Shown: positions 25,331 to 34,260, counted from the first letter of the stretch. The stretch: DNA of 42,623 nt from Pseudolabrys sp. (GCA_019635575.1 JAHBZF010000015.1:1-42623); one strand, 5' to 3'. Numbers and translations: made by a program. The notes: generated by a model not told the origin, from the letters alone.

Positions 25331-26263
25331 TTACGCCGGAGCGGCGATCCGCTGCGAGGCGCGCGCTTCCATGGCTTCGAGCGTCGGCGCGACGCGACGT
25401 GCCTGCGCCACCAACTCGGCGGTGAGCGGCGTCATCGGCTCGCGGGCCGGCGCGACCAGACCGATCGCCTGCACCGCGTCTGGATCGACGATCGGGATCG
25501 CCCGCACGCTGTCGGTGAGGCCGAGCGTCTCGACGAGCTTTGCCGGCATCACGCTGGCCCAGCGACCGGTGCGCACATGCGAGAACAGCAGGATCATCGA
25601 ATCCGATTCCAGCATCGGCCGCCCGTCGCCGCCGGTGACGTTGAGCAGGCGGTCGATGATGCGCCTATTCTGCATGTCCGGCGTCAGCAGGCACAGCGGC
25701 ACGCGCGCGACCTCCGCCCAACTGACGCTGTCGCGGTTGCCGAGCGGTGCGTCGGCCGAGGTCAGGAGTTGATAGCGCTCGTGGTAGAGCGGCACGGTGC
25801 TGACACGGCCGAGCGGTTCGTTGCCGAGATAAGTGATGCCGGCGTCGATCTCGAAATTCTCGAGAAGATCGAGAATGTCGGTCGAGGTGCGCGAATAGAT
25901 CGTGAAGTGCACATGCGGGTGCTCTTCGCGATACGGCGTGGTGATCGCCGCGACCATGGCGAGCGCGGTCGGGATCGCCGCGATGCGCAGCCGGCCGCTA
26001 AGGCCGAAGCGAAGCGCGTTGATCTCCTCACGCATCTGCCGCGTGTCGCCGACGATCCGGCGTGCCCAGTCGAGCACCCGCTCGCCTTCCGGCGTGAAGC
26101 CCTGGAACCGCGATCCGCGGTTGACCAGCAGCACGCCCATCTGTTCCTCGAGCTGTTTCACGCCCGCGGACAGGGTCGGCTGCGTGACCCCACAGGAATC
26201 CGCCGCCCGCCCGAAGTGCTTTTCGCGGGCCAGTGCCAGCAGGAAATCCAGCTTGTCGATCAT
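25331..26263 (-). CDS. LysR-type regulator of the formate dehydrogenase genes
   Basis: A 310-residue protein. The N-terminal helix-turn-helix (~1-60) reads KLDFLLALAREKHFGRAADS and GVTQPTLSAGVKQLEEQMG; the effector domain follows (~90-300; RLRIAAIPTALAMVAAITTPY). It is divergent from the formate dehydrogenase operon with a 169-base gap that holds a 10-bp inverted repeat at 26307-26331. LysR regulators (FdsR) are known to control fds formate dehydrogenase operons in Cupriavidus; the same layout suggests this protein senses formate or a related metabolite and activates the operon. The start ATG 26263 fits the usual family start. Confidence 0.9.
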   Translation of the reverse strand: MIDKLDFLLALAREKHFGRAADSCGVTQPTLSAGVKQLEEQMGVLLVNRGSRFQGFTPEGERVLDWARRIVGDTRQMREEINALRFGLSGRLRIAAIPTALAMVAAITTPYREEHPHVHFTIYSRTSTDILDLLENFEIDAGITYLGNEPLGRVSTVPLYHERYQLLTSADAPLGNRDSVSWAEVARVPLCLLTPDMQNRRIIDRLLNVTGGDGRPMLESDSMILLFSHVRTGRWASVMPAKLVETLGLTDSVRAIPIVDPDAVQAIGLVAPAREPMTPLTAELVAQARRVAPTLEAMEARASQRIAAPA

Positions 26264-26306
26264 GGCGATGGAAAACCGTTGTAAAACAATCGATTATCTG
26301 CCGTCG

Positions 26307-26331
26307 CCTATTCTTATCATGTAATAATAGG
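26307..26331. promoter_or_regulatory. LysR-type operator between the LysR gene and formate dehydrogenase
   Basis: CCTATTCTTA (26307-26316), spacer TCATG, TAATAATAGG (26322-26331): nine of ten pairs match. This dyad is AT-rich in a GC-rich region, lies 44 bases from the LysR start and about 100 from the fdh start, and fits the divergent LysR site pattern. Confidence 0.65.
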
Positions 26332-26432
26332 CGGAACGACAGAGAAATTGATAGATTTCTTCTATGGACCGATGGGAAACACGGGATTGTCGAAATTTTA
26401 GAATGGTTTCAACTGGGTGAGGGAGAGCGTTC

Positions 26433-28175
26433 ATGAATATGCATAATCCACCCAGGGGTCCGAAGGGCCCGAACCGGGGGCAGAAGAACGATGGCGGAGG
26501 ACCGCGGGGGCGGCGTCCGCGCGTCACGCCGAAGGGCCGGCAGGTCGACACCACCGCCCTGACCGAGATCGAGGCGCTGCTCGCGGAACGGCCGCGCCGC
26601 CGCGATCTGCTGATCGAGCATCTGCATCTGATCCAGGACAAATACGGCCATCTCTCCGCGCCGCATCTGACCGCGCTCGCGCATCTGATGCGCATGTCGC
26701 TGACCGAGGTGTACGAGGTCGCGACCTTCTATTCGCATTTCGACGTGGTGAAGGACGGCCCCCCGCCGCCGCCGATGACGGTGCGGGTGTGTGATTCCCT
26801 GTCCTGCGCCATGGCAGGCGCCGAGCGGCTGCTGGCCGAACTGCCGGGCAAGCTCGGCCGCGATGTGCGCGTCATTCGCGCGCCGTGCATGGGTGCATGC
26901 GATCATGCGCCGGTCTGCGCGGTCGGCCATCTGCAGACGCAGCAGGCGACGGTGGAGAAAGTCGAAGCGGCGGTTGCCGCAAAGCCGCATCCGCATGCAT
27001 GGCATCCGGCGATCGACTTCGACATGTATCAGGCGGCGGGCGGTTACACGCTGCTGAAGGATTGCCTCGCCGGCAAAAGAACGCGCGAGGATCTGATCGC
27101 GATCGTCAGCGATGCCGGTCTGCGCGGCCTCGGTGGCGCGGGCTTCCCGACGGGCCGCAAATGGTCATTGGTCCGCGCCGAACCCGCGCCGCGGCTGATG
27201 GCGGTGAACTGCGACGAAGGCGAACCCGGCACGTTCAAGGATCGCTACTATCTCGAACGCGATCCGCATCGCTTCCTCGAAGGCGTGCTGATCGGCGCAT
27301 GGGTGGTCGAGGCGCCGGCGGTCTACATCTATGTCCGCGACGAGTATCCGGAAATCCGGTTGATGCTGCTTGCGGAGATCGAGCGGCTCGAAAAGGCAGG
27401 GCTCACCGCGCACACGCATGTGCATCTGCGGCGCGGCGCGGGCGCCTACATCTGCGGCGAAGAATCCGCGATGATCGAATCGATCGAAGGCAAGCGCGGC
27501 CTGCCGCGGCACCGTCCGCCTTACGTTGCGCAAGTCGGCCTGTTCGGCCGTCCGACGCTCGAGCAGAACGTCGAGACGCTGTACTGGGTGCGCGACATCG
27601 TCGAGCGCGGCCCGGCATGGTTCTCCTCGCAGGGCAAGGAAGGCCACAAGGGCTTCCGCAGCTTCTCGGTGTCTGGCCGCGTCAAGAATCCCGGCGTGAA
27701 GGTCGCGCCGGCAGGCGTGACCATCCGCGAACTGATCGAGACCTATGCTGGCGGCATGCAGGACGGCCATACGCTCAAGGGCTTCCTGCCGGGCGGCGCG
27801 TCCGGCGGCATTTTCCCGGCGTCGATGGCGGACCATCCGCTCGATTTCGGCACGCTGGAAAAGCATGGCGGCTTCGTCGGTTCGCACGCGGTTGTCATCT
27901 TGTCCGAGCAGGACGACATGAAAGCGGTGGCGCTCAACCTCATGAAATTCTTCGAGGACGAGAGCTGCGGTCAGTGCACGCCGTGCCGCGTCGGCACGGA
28001 AAAAGCCGTGAAGCTGATGCAGCATGGCCCGTGGGACACGAACCTGCTGACGGAACTAGCGACGCTGATGCGCGACGCCTCGATCTGCGGCCTCGGCCAG
28101 GCGGCTCCCAATCCGCTGGTTTCGGTGATGACATTCTTCCCGGACGATCTCGCCAAGCCGCTCGGGCGTTGGTGA
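26433..28175 (+). CDS. NAD-dependent formate dehydrogenase beta subunit, NuoE-NuoF fusion
   Basis: A 580-residue flavin/Fe-S subunit that passes electrons from formate to NAD+. After a basic, Pro/Gly-rich tail (~1-37) comes a NuoE-like [2Fe-2S] domain with Cys120, Cys125, Cys152 and Cys156, then a NuoF-like domain with the NADH/FMN loop GLRGLGGAGFPTGRKW (229-244), and a [4Fe-4S] site with Cys512, Cys515, Cys518 (ESCGQCTPC) and Cys552. The fused form is as in formate dehydrogenase 1 of Methylorubrum extorquens (Fdh1B), in contrast to separate FdsG/FdsB. GGGAGAGCGTTC precedes the ATG. The alpha subunit follows after 23 bases. Confidence 0.93.
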   Translation: MNMHNPPRGPKGPNRGQKNDGGGPRGRRPRVTPKGRQVDTTALTEIEALLAERPRRRDLLIEHLHLIQDKYGHLSAPHLTALAHLMRMSLTEVYEVATFYSHFDVVKDGPPPPPMTVRVCDSLSCAMAGAERLLAELPGKLGRDVRVIRAPCMGACDHAPVCAVGHLQTQQATVEKVEAAVAAKPHPHAWHPAIDFDMYQAAGGYTLLKDCLAGKRTREDLIAIVSDAGLRGLGGAGFPTGRKWSLVRAEPAPRLMAVNCDEGEPGTFKDRYYLERDPHRFLEGVLIGAWVVEAPAVYIYVRDEYPEIRLMLLAEIERLEKAGLTAHTHVHLRRGAGAYICGEESAMIESIEGKRGLPRHRPPYVAQVGLFGRPTLEQNVETLYWVRDIVERGPAWFSSQGKEGHKGFRSFSVSGRVKNPGVKVAPAGVTIRELIETYAGGMQDGHTLKGFLPGGASGGIFPASMADHPLDFGTLEKHGGFVGSHAVVILSEQDDMKAVALNLMKFFEDESCGQCTPCRVGTEKAVKLMQHGPWDTNLLTELATLMRDASICGLGQAAPNPLVSVMTFFPDDLAKPLGRW

Positions 28176-28198
28176 CGAGAGAGTTTGAAGGTAGCGAT

Positions 28199-30991
28199 AT
28201 GACAGACGCAGCAAAGTCCAACACCTTCTTCATCGACGACAACGAGATCGACATCCGCTCCGGCGAGACGATCTTCCGCGCGGCCCGGCGGCTCGACATC
28301 AAGCTGCCGCATCTGTGCTACGCGCCGCAGCCGGGCTACCGGCCGGACGGCAATTGCCGCGTCTGCATGGTCGAGATCGAGGGCGAGCGCGTGCTCGCCG
28401 CGAGCTGCCTGCGCACGCCGTCGCCGGGGATGAAGGTCAAGACCCAGACCCATCGCGCCAAGAGCGCGCGCAAGATGGTCGCCGAACTGCTGCTGACCGA
28501 CCAGCCGGCGAAGGAGGTCGCGCACGATCCGGACTCCGAATTCTGGAAGACGATCGGGCGGCAGGGGCTGACCGAAAGCCGTTTTCCGAAGCATGAGGCG
28601 AAGGCCGTGCCGGCGCCCGACCGCAGCCATCCGGCGATGGCGGTCAATCTCGATGCCTGCATTCAGTGCAATCTCTGCGTCCGCGCGTGTCGCGAGGTGC
28701 AGGTCAATGACGTGATCGGCATGGCCGGCCGCGGCATGACCGAGAAGATCGTGTTCGACTTCGACGACCCGATGGGGGCGTCGACCTGCGTCGCGTGCGG
28801 CGAATGCGTGCAGGCGTGCCCGACCGGCGCGCTGATGCCGTCCTCGCTGGTCGACAACAAGAACGTGCGCACCGAGTTTCCGGATCGCAAGGTCGACAGC
28901 GTCTGTCCGTATTGCGGCGTCGGTTGCCAGCTCACCTACGAGATCAAGAACGACAAGATCATCTCGGTGTCGGGCCGCAACGGTCCCGCCAACGAGAAGC
29001 GGTTGTGCGTCAAGGGCCGGTTCGGTTTCGACTACGTCTCCAATCCGCAGCGCCTGACGGTGCCACTGGTGCGCAAGGACGGCGTCGGCAAGCGTGCCGA
29101 CGATCTGGTCGATCCGACCAATCCGTGGACGCATTTCCGTCCGGCCACCTGGGAGGAGGCGATGGAGCGCGCCGCCGGCGGGCTCAAGCGCATCCGCGAC
29201 CGCGACGGATCGCAGGCGCTGGCCGGATTCGGTTCGGCCAAGGGCTCGAACGAGGAAGCCTATCTGTTCCAGAAGCTGATCCGCACCGGCTTCGGCACCA
29301 ACAACGTCGATCACTGCACGCGGTTGTGCCACGCCTCGTCGGTGGCGGCGCTGCTCGACGGCGTCGGCTCCGGCGCGGTGTCGGCGACCTTCAACGAGTG
29401 CAAGAACTCCGACGTCATCATCGTCATCGGCTCGAACCCGACCGAGAACCATCCGGTGGCGGCGACGTTCTTCAAGCAGGCGTCGAAGCGCGGCGCCAAG
29501 CTCGTCGTGATGGATCCGCGCGCCAACGGCATGAAACGTCACGCCTGGCGGATGATGCAGTTCAAGAACGGCGCCGACGTCGCGATGCTCAACGCGATGC
29601 TCAACGTCATCATCGCCGAGAAGCTCTACGACCAGCAATATATCCAGACCTACGTGGAAGGCTTCGCGCAGCTCGCCGAGCATGTGAAGGACTTCACGCC
29701 GGAAGAGATGGAGCCGATCTGCGGCATCGAGGCGGACGTGCTGCGCGAAGTCGCGCGCACTTATGCCCGCGCAGAAAGCGCGATTATCTTCTGGGGCATG
29801 GGTGTGTCGCAGCACACTCACGGCACCGACAATGCGCGTGCGCTGATCGCGCTCGCGCTGATCACCGGCCAGATCGGCCGGCCCGGCACAGGTCTCCATC
29901 CGCTGCGCGGACAGAACAACGTGCAGGGTGCGTCCGACGCCGGCCTGATCCCGATGTTCTTCCCCGATTACAAATCGGTGGAGGATGCGGAGACACGGGC
30001 GAAGTACGAAAAAGCCTGGGGCGTGCCGCTCAACCCGAAGAAGGGCAAAACCGTCGTCGAGATCATGGACGCGGTGCATGCCGAAGAGATCAAGGGCATG
30101 TATGTGATGGGTGAAAACCCGGCCATGTCCGACCCGGATCTCAACCACGCGCGCGGCGCGCTGGCGCATCTCGAACATCTCGTTGTGCAGGACATCTTCC
30201 TCACCGAGACCTGCTCTTACGCCGACGTGATCCTGCCGGCCTCGGCCTGGCCGGAGAAGGACGGCACGGTGACCAATACCAACCGGCAGGTGCAGATCGG
30301 CCGCGCGGCGATCCCGATGCCGGGCGAGGCGCGTCAGGATCTCTGGATCCTGCAGGACCTGGCGCAGCGGCTCGGCTGCGAGTGGAACTACAAGCACGTC
30401 AGCGAGGTCTATACCGAGATGGCGTCGCTGATGCCGTCGCTGAACAACATCTCGTGGGAGCGTATCGCCCGCGAGGATGCGGTGACCTATCCCGCCGACG
30501 CGCCGGACAAGCCGGGCAACGATGTGGTGTTCGTCAACGGCTTCCCGCGTCCGGGCGGACTCGGCAAGCTCGTCGCGGCGAAGCTGACGCCGCCCGACGA
30601 GACGCCGGACCACGAATATCCGTTCGTGCTCACCACCGGCCGCCAGCTCGAACATTGGCACACCGGGTCGATGACTCGCCGCGCCACCGTGCTCGATGCC
30701 ATCGAGCCGACCGCGATCGCGCAGCTTTCGCGTGGCACCATCGCCAAGCTCGGCATCCGTCCGGGCGATCCGGTGAAGGTGTCGACGCGCCGCGGCAGCG
30801 TGCAGCTTTACTCGCGGCAGGATGACGCGGTGCCGGACGGCGTGGTGTTCATCCCGTTCGCCTATGTCGAGGCAGCGGCGAACCTGCTCACCAATCCGGC
30901 GCTCGATCCGTTCGGCAAGATTCCGGAGTTCAAGTATTGCGCCGCCAAGGTCGAGGCGGCGCTCGATATGCCGCGCGAGGCGGCGGAATAA
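28199..30991 (+). CDS. Formate dehydrogenase catalytic subunit (Mo/W)
   Basis: A 930-residue alpha subunit that oxidises formate to CO2. The N-terminal NuoG-like part has a [2Fe-2S] ferredoxin with Cys40, Cys53, Cys56 and Cys70, then two 4Fe-4S motifs (CIQCNLCVRAC and CVACGECVQACP). The molybdopterin part starts with CPYCGVGC; the active-site Cys377 lies in HCTRLCHASSV, in place of the Sec of E. coli FdhF. The C-terminal cofactor domain includes TTGRQLEHWHTGSMTRR. Very like Fdh1A of Methylorubrum (tungsten enzyme); the metal cannot be told here. GAAGG precedes the ATG. No fdhD, fdsC or fdsD is next to it, so accessory genes must lie elsewhere. Confidence 0.94.
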   Translation: MTDAAKSNTFFIDDNEIDIRSGETIFRAARRLDIKLPHLCYAPQPGYRPDGNCRVCMVEIEGERVLAASCLRTPSPGMKVKTQTHRAKSARKMVAELLLTDQPAKEVAHDPDSEFWKTIGRQGLTESRFPKHEAKAVPAPDRSHPAMAVNLDACIQCNLCVRACREVQVNDVIGMAGRGMTEKIVFDFDDPMGASTCVACGECVQACPTGALMPSSLVDNKNVRTEFPDRKVDSVCPYCGVGCQLTYEIKNDKIISVSGRNGPANEKRLCVKGRFGFDYVSNPQRLTVPLVRKDGVGKRADDLVDPTNPWTHFRPATWEEAMERAAGGLKRIRDRDGSQALAGFGSAKGSNEEAYLFQKLIRTGFGTNNVDHCTRLCHASSVAALLDGVGSGAVSATFNECKNSDVIIVIGSNPTENHPVAATFFKQASKRGAKLVVMDPRANGMKRHAWRMMQFKNGADVAMLNAMLNVIIAEKLYDQQYIQTYVEGFAQLAEHVKDFTPEEMEPICGIEADVLREVARTYARAESAIIFWGMGVSQHTHGTDNARALIALALITGQIGRPGTGLHPLRGQNNVQGASDAGLIPMFFPDYKSVEDAETRAKYEKAWGVPLNPKKGKTVVEIMDAVHAEEIKGMYVMGENPAMSDPDLNHARGALAHLEHLVVQDIFLTETCSYADVILPASAWPEKDGTVTNTNRQVQIGRAAIPMPGEARQDLWILQDLAQRLGCEWNYKHVSEVYTEMASLMPSLNNISWERIAREDAVTYPADAPDKPGNDVVFVNGFPRPGGLGKLVAAKLTPPDETPDHEYPFVLTTGRQLEHWHTGSMTRRATVLDAIEPTAIAQLSRGTIAKLGIRPGDPVKVSTRRGSVQLYSRQDDAVPDGVVFIPFAYVEAAANLLTNPALDPFGKIPEFKYCAAKVEAALDMPREAAE

Positions 30992-31024
30992 GCTCCGCCG
31001 TCATATCGCAACGAGGCGTTTTCG

Positions 31025-32104
31025 CTATCCCAGCGTGAATGCTTCGTGCACCGCGCTCTGGATTTCGCCGCCCATGATCGGCCCGCCGCCGGCGACGTGA
31101 ATGAAGTCGCTAATGGCGACGGCGCCGAGGCCATGCCGCGGCGTCGGCATCGGCGCATAGGCTTCCCAACGGTCGCCCGCGAAATCGTAGGCCTCGTTCT
31201 GGCCGAACACGCGCTGCGAGCCTTCGCCGCCCATCACGAACATCTTGCCGCGATAGATCACCGAGCCGTGGCCGGAGCGCGCGGTCGGTAGCGGCGCGCG
31301 CATGCCCCATTTATCGGCGGCCGCGTCGTAGACGTGATGCAGATGCGAGTTGGTATAGAAGTTGTTGACCCGGCCGCCGACCACATGGATCGCACCGTCC
31401 TTCTCGATGATGCCGATATGATCGCGGGCGGTTGGAAGCGGTGCACGCGATGTCCAGCGGTCCGCTTTCGGGTCGTAGACCAGATGCCAGTCGAGCGACA
31501 GCTTTGCCGGCGTGGTGTCGCCGATCGCGCCGCCAACCGCGTGCAGCAAGCCGTCGCGGGCGACGACGCCGATGGCGCCGGCGGGTTTCGGCAGGGGCGC
31601 GATCGGCCGCCACGTTTCACCATCGAGCACGAAGCAGAGATTGTCTGGCCGCCGGTTCTGGTCGAGATGACCGCCGACGGCGTAGAGCTTGCCGCCGAGC
31701 ACGGCGACGCCGACATGGTTGGCGCCGCGCGGCAGCAGCGGTGCGCTGATCCAGCGGTCGGTCTTGGCGTCGTAAGCGTGATGATAGGGCCGGTCGACGC
31801 GCTGCTCGGCATAGCCGCCGACGATGTGCATCCTGTCGTCGAGCACGGCGGCCCAGGCCATTTCGCTGCGCGGCAGCGGCAATGGTGCGCGCGTTACCCA
31901 GCGGCCCTGGTTGGCGGCGCGCGGTGCCGGGCTGTCGGTGACGCGTTGCGCGTTCAGCGTCTCGTCCGGCGGCGCTGTGACCTGCTTGTCATGCAGATGC
32001 GAATAGAGCGGATCGTGATGCGCGTGCTGGGCCGAAGCCGGCCGGGTCGCGGCGGCGATCAGTGTCGTCGTGAGGCCGAGAGAGACGTGGCGGCGTGACA
32101 GCAT
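31025..32104 (-). CDS. Exported kelch-repeat beta-propeller protein
   Basis: A 359-residue protein with an N-terminal signal-like segment (MLSRRHVSLGLTTTLIAAAT, cleavage after ASA). A His-rich stretch (HAHHDPLYSHLHD) follows and then six kelch repeats of the type MHIVGGYAE...YDAKTDRW, LYAVGGHLD, LHAVGGAIG...YDPKADRW, IHVVGGRVN and MFVMGGEGS. The repeats form a periplasmic beta-propeller. A paired Arg (SRRHVSLG) suggests Tat export, though weakly. The ligand is not known. It runs toward the formate dehydrogenase operon (33-base convergent gap). Its own start is 54 bases from the O-methyltransferase stop, on the same strand. Confidence 0.85.
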   Translation of the reverse strand: MLSRRHVSLGLTTTLIAAATRPASAQHAHHDPLYSHLHDKQVTAPPDETLNAQRVTDSPAPRAANQGRWVTRAPLPLPRSEMAWAAVLDDRMHIVGGYAEQRVDRPYHHAYDAKTDRWISAPLLPRGANHVGVAVLGGKLYAVGGHLDQNRRPDNLCFVLDGETWRPIAPLPKPAGAIGVVARDGLLHAVGGAIGDTTPAKLSLDWHLVYDPKADRWTSRAPLPTARDHIGIIEKDGAIHVVGGRVNNFYTNSHLHHVYDAAADKWGMRAPLPTARSGHGSVIYRGKMFVMGGEGSQRVFGQNEAYDFAGDRWEAYAPMPTPRHGLGAVAISDFIHVAGGGPIMGGEIQSAVHEAFTLG

Positions 32105-32158
32105 GGTCGAATCCTCGATGCGACGTGTGTCCTGGCCTAGTCTACGTCAAAGCGGCCG

Positions 32159-32851
32159 TCAGCGCCGCCGGATCAGCGTGAGGCCGTCGGCGATCGGCAG
32201 CATCACGGTTTCGATCCGGGTGTCCTGTGCCATCCGGTCGTTGAAGGCGCGCATGCCGTCGGTATCGGTATCGCGATGGTTCTCGTCCATCACCCAGCCG
32301 TGCCACAGCGCATTGTCGACGCCGATCAGCCCGCCCGGCGCGAGCAGCCGCAGCGCTTCGTCCACATAATCGCGGACCAGTGCCTTGTCGGCATCGATGA
32401 AGATGAAATCGAACAGCAAATCGGGCGCATCCGACAGGCCGCGCAGCATCGGCAGCGCCTCGCCGGTGAGAACGTCGATCCGGTCGGCGACGCCGGCCGC
32501 GGTCCAATGTCGGCGGGCGATATCGAGCCAGCCGCGGTCGCGGTCGATGGTGACGACGCGGCCGGCGGATGAGGCCATGCCCTCGGCGAAAGCCTGCGCC
32601 GACAGCCCGGTGAAGGTGCCGATATCGAGCACCCGCCGCCAGCGCAGAGGCGCCGCGAGAAAGCGGAATAGCGCATATTGCTCGCGCGCCAGCATCATCA
32701 CCGCCGGATTGCCGAGCGCGATGGTATCGGCGAACAGGGCGTCGCCCTGCGGCGAATAGCTGCTGCTGCGGGCGAGCATGTAGCGCTCGACCGCTGGCGG
32801 CAGCAGGAAGGCCATGCGGCCGGGCGTCCAGGCGGGTTTATGGTCGGTCAT
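32159..32851 (-). CDS. SAM-dependent O-methyltransferase (family 3, CCoAOMT-like)
   Basis: A 230-residue cytosolic methyltransferase. The SAM loop is VLDIGTFTGLSAQAFAEG; VVTIDRDRGWLDIARRHW and FDFIFIDADKALVRDYVDEA carry the acidic residues and the metal-binding Asp of the caffeoyl-CoA/catechol O-methyltransferase-like family; LLAPGGLIGVDNALWHG follows. The ATG at 32851 is used because residues before it do not fit the family. A TTGTATACAA palindrome lies 25 bases upstream (32876-32885), shared with the divergent PanE-like gene. The acceptor substrate is not known, and a role in oxalate use is not obvious. Confidence 0.85.
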   Translation of the reverse strand: MTDHKPAWTPGRMAFLLPPAVERYMLARSSSYSPQGDALFADTIALGNPAVMMLAREQYALFRFLAAPLRWRRVLDIGTFTGLSAQAFAEGMASSAGRVVTIDRDRGWLDIARRHWTAAGVADRIDVLTGEALPMLRGLSDAPDLLFDFIFIDADKALVRDYVDEALRLLAPGGLIGVDNALWHGWVMDENHRDTDTDGMRAFNDRMAQDTRIETVMLPIADGLTLIRRR

Positions 32852-32875
32852 TTCAGTGTGTTCAAAATGATATTT

Positions 32876-32885
32876 TTGTATACAA
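32876..32885. promoter_or_regulatory. GntR/FCD operator candidate between the O-methyltransferase and PanE-like genes
   Basis: TTGTATACAA is a perfect 10-base palindrome in the divergent gap 32852-33143. Its TGTATACA core equals the site before tctC at 12993. It is 25 bases from the O-methyltransferase start and about 260 from the PanE-like start, so it may control one or both. The remainder of this gap shows no gene that I can support. Confidence 0.6.
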
Positions 32886-33143
32886 TAGCGTCGCGCAGAG
32901 GGTGTCAATCACGGGATGAGAAAGCAACGGACGAAGCGGTGGCCCACGATCCCAGCGTCGGGCTCCCGCGCGGCGTTGCGGCGCGGACGGCGGTGCGTGA
33001 CCCGGATCGTCCTGACGTGCCGGAGCGTCGCGCCACCGAAAACGGCTTCGCACTTCCCGGACTGATGCACTAGATTGCGCACCTCATAATGGCGATCCGC
33101 GGCGCACGCTGGCGGGCCAATCACAAAAAGACGGAGTGTCGGC

Positions 33144-34208
33144 ATGGCTTACAACATCCTTCTCATGGGCGCGTCCTACGGATCGTTGCTCGCCTCCAAA
33201 TTGCTGTTTGGCGGTCATTCGATCCATCTGGTGTGCCTGCCGGCCGAGGCCGACCTCATCAATGCCGAAGGCTTCAAGGTGACGCTGCCGGTGCGTGGGC
33301 GTTCCACCCCGGTGCTGCTCGAATCGCGCAAGCTTCCCGGCAAGGTCACGGCCGGTCCGGCGACCGGCGTCGATCCGTCGAAATACGATCTCGTCGGTCT
33401 GTGCATGCAGGAGCCGCAATACCGCTCCGATGGCGTGCGGCAGTTGCTGGACGCGGTTGGCAAGTCGGGCGTGCCGTGCATGTCGATCATGAACATGCCG
33501 CCGCTCCCCTACATCAAGCGCATCCCCGGCCTCGACTACAAGGCGCTGGAGCCGGCCTATACCGACCCGCGCGTCTGGGATTCGGTGCAGGCGCAGAACA
33601 TCACGCTCAACAGCCCGGACCCGCAGGCGATCCGTCCGCCGGACGGCAAGGCCAACGAACTGCTGGTGACGCTGCCGACCAACTTCAAGTGCGCGCGGTT
33701 CGAGAAGGACAAGGACACCGCAATCCTTCGCCAGTTGGAGAAGGACGTGGACGGCGCGCGGTTCGACACGCCCGAGGGCAAGATCGAGCTGCCGGTCAAG
33801 CTGAAGGTCTACGACTCGATTTTCGTGCCGCTGGCGAAGTGGGCGATGCTGCTCGCTGGAAACTATCGCTGCATCACCGACGACGGCATGCGTACCGCGC
33901 AGGAGGCCGTGCACTCGAATATCGAGGAGTCGCGCTCGGTCTATAACTTCGTGTTCGACCTGTGCGTGAAACTGGGTGCCGATCCGAAGGACCTCGTGCC
34001 GTTCGAAAAATATGCGGCGGCGGCGCAGAGTCTGTCGCGTCCGGCGTCGGCCGCGCGCGCGCTGCAGAACGGCGCGCCGAACATCGAACGCGCCGACAAG
34101 CTGGTGCAGCTCATCGCCAAGCAGAAGGGCATGAGCAATCCGGTGGTGGATGCCATCGTCGCGCGGGTCGACCGGCGGCTCGAGGCGAACCGGAAGAAGC
34201 AAGCCTGA
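33144..34208 (+). CDS. Ketopantoate reductase-like (PanE/ApbA) oxidoreductase, candidate oxalyl-CoA reductase
   Basis: A 354-residue cytosolic protein with an N-terminal Rossmann start (NILLMGASYGSLLASKLLFGG), where GASYGS replaces the usual GxGxxG, and an ApbA-like arrangement in LVGLCMQEPQYRSDGVRQLL; the C-terminal part is helical and weakly like ApbA_C (KWAMLLAGNYRCITDDGM). True PanE is ~300 residues. Oxalyl-CoA reductase of Methylorubrum extorquens is a PanE homologue (PanE2) that makes glyoxylate from oxalyl-CoA. Here the gene is 14 kb from oxc, but a TGTATACA site upstream matches that of the oxalate transporter. The assignment is an inference. ACGGAGTG precedes the ATG. Confidence 0.7.
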   Translation: MAYNILLMGASYGSLLASKLLFGGHSIHLVCLPAEADLINAEGFKVTLPVRGRSTPVLLESRKLPGKVTAGPATGVDPSKYDLVGLCMQEPQYRSDGVRQLLDAVGKSGVPCMSIMNMPPLPYIKRIPGLDYKALEPAYTDPRVWDSVQAQNITLNSPDPQAIRPPDGKANELLVTLPTNFKCARFEKDKDTAILRQLEKDVDGARFDTPEGKIELPVKLKVYDSIFVPLAKWAMLLAGNYRCITDDGMRTAQEAVHSNIEESRSVYNFVFDLCVKLGADPKDLVPFEKYAAAAQSLSRPASAARALQNGAPNIERADKLVQLIAKQKGMSNPVVDAIVARVDRRLEANRKKQA

Positions 34209-34230
34209 TCTGTTTTCCCGCTCGGATAGC

Positions 34231-34260
34231 AAAAGGCCCGGCATCTGCCGGGCCTTTTTC
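34231..34260. terminator. Intrinsic terminator between convergent genes
   Basis: AAAAGGCCCGGC (34231-34242), loop ATCT, GCCGGGCCTTTTT (34247-34259). With A-run and T-run on opposite sides, it can serve the PanE-like gene and the leftward CsbD gene. Confidence 0.9.

Noticed and set aside
26885..28198. Long upstream extension of the formate dehydrogenase alpha frame
   Set aside because: It runs through the beta subunit gene in another frame; the ATG at 28199 has a ribosome site and the family start.
27971..30661. An 896-codon minus-strand open frame opposite formate dehydrogenase
   Set aside because: Same reason: the plus strand encodes complete NuoF and Fdh motifs, and the minus frame has no family pattern.
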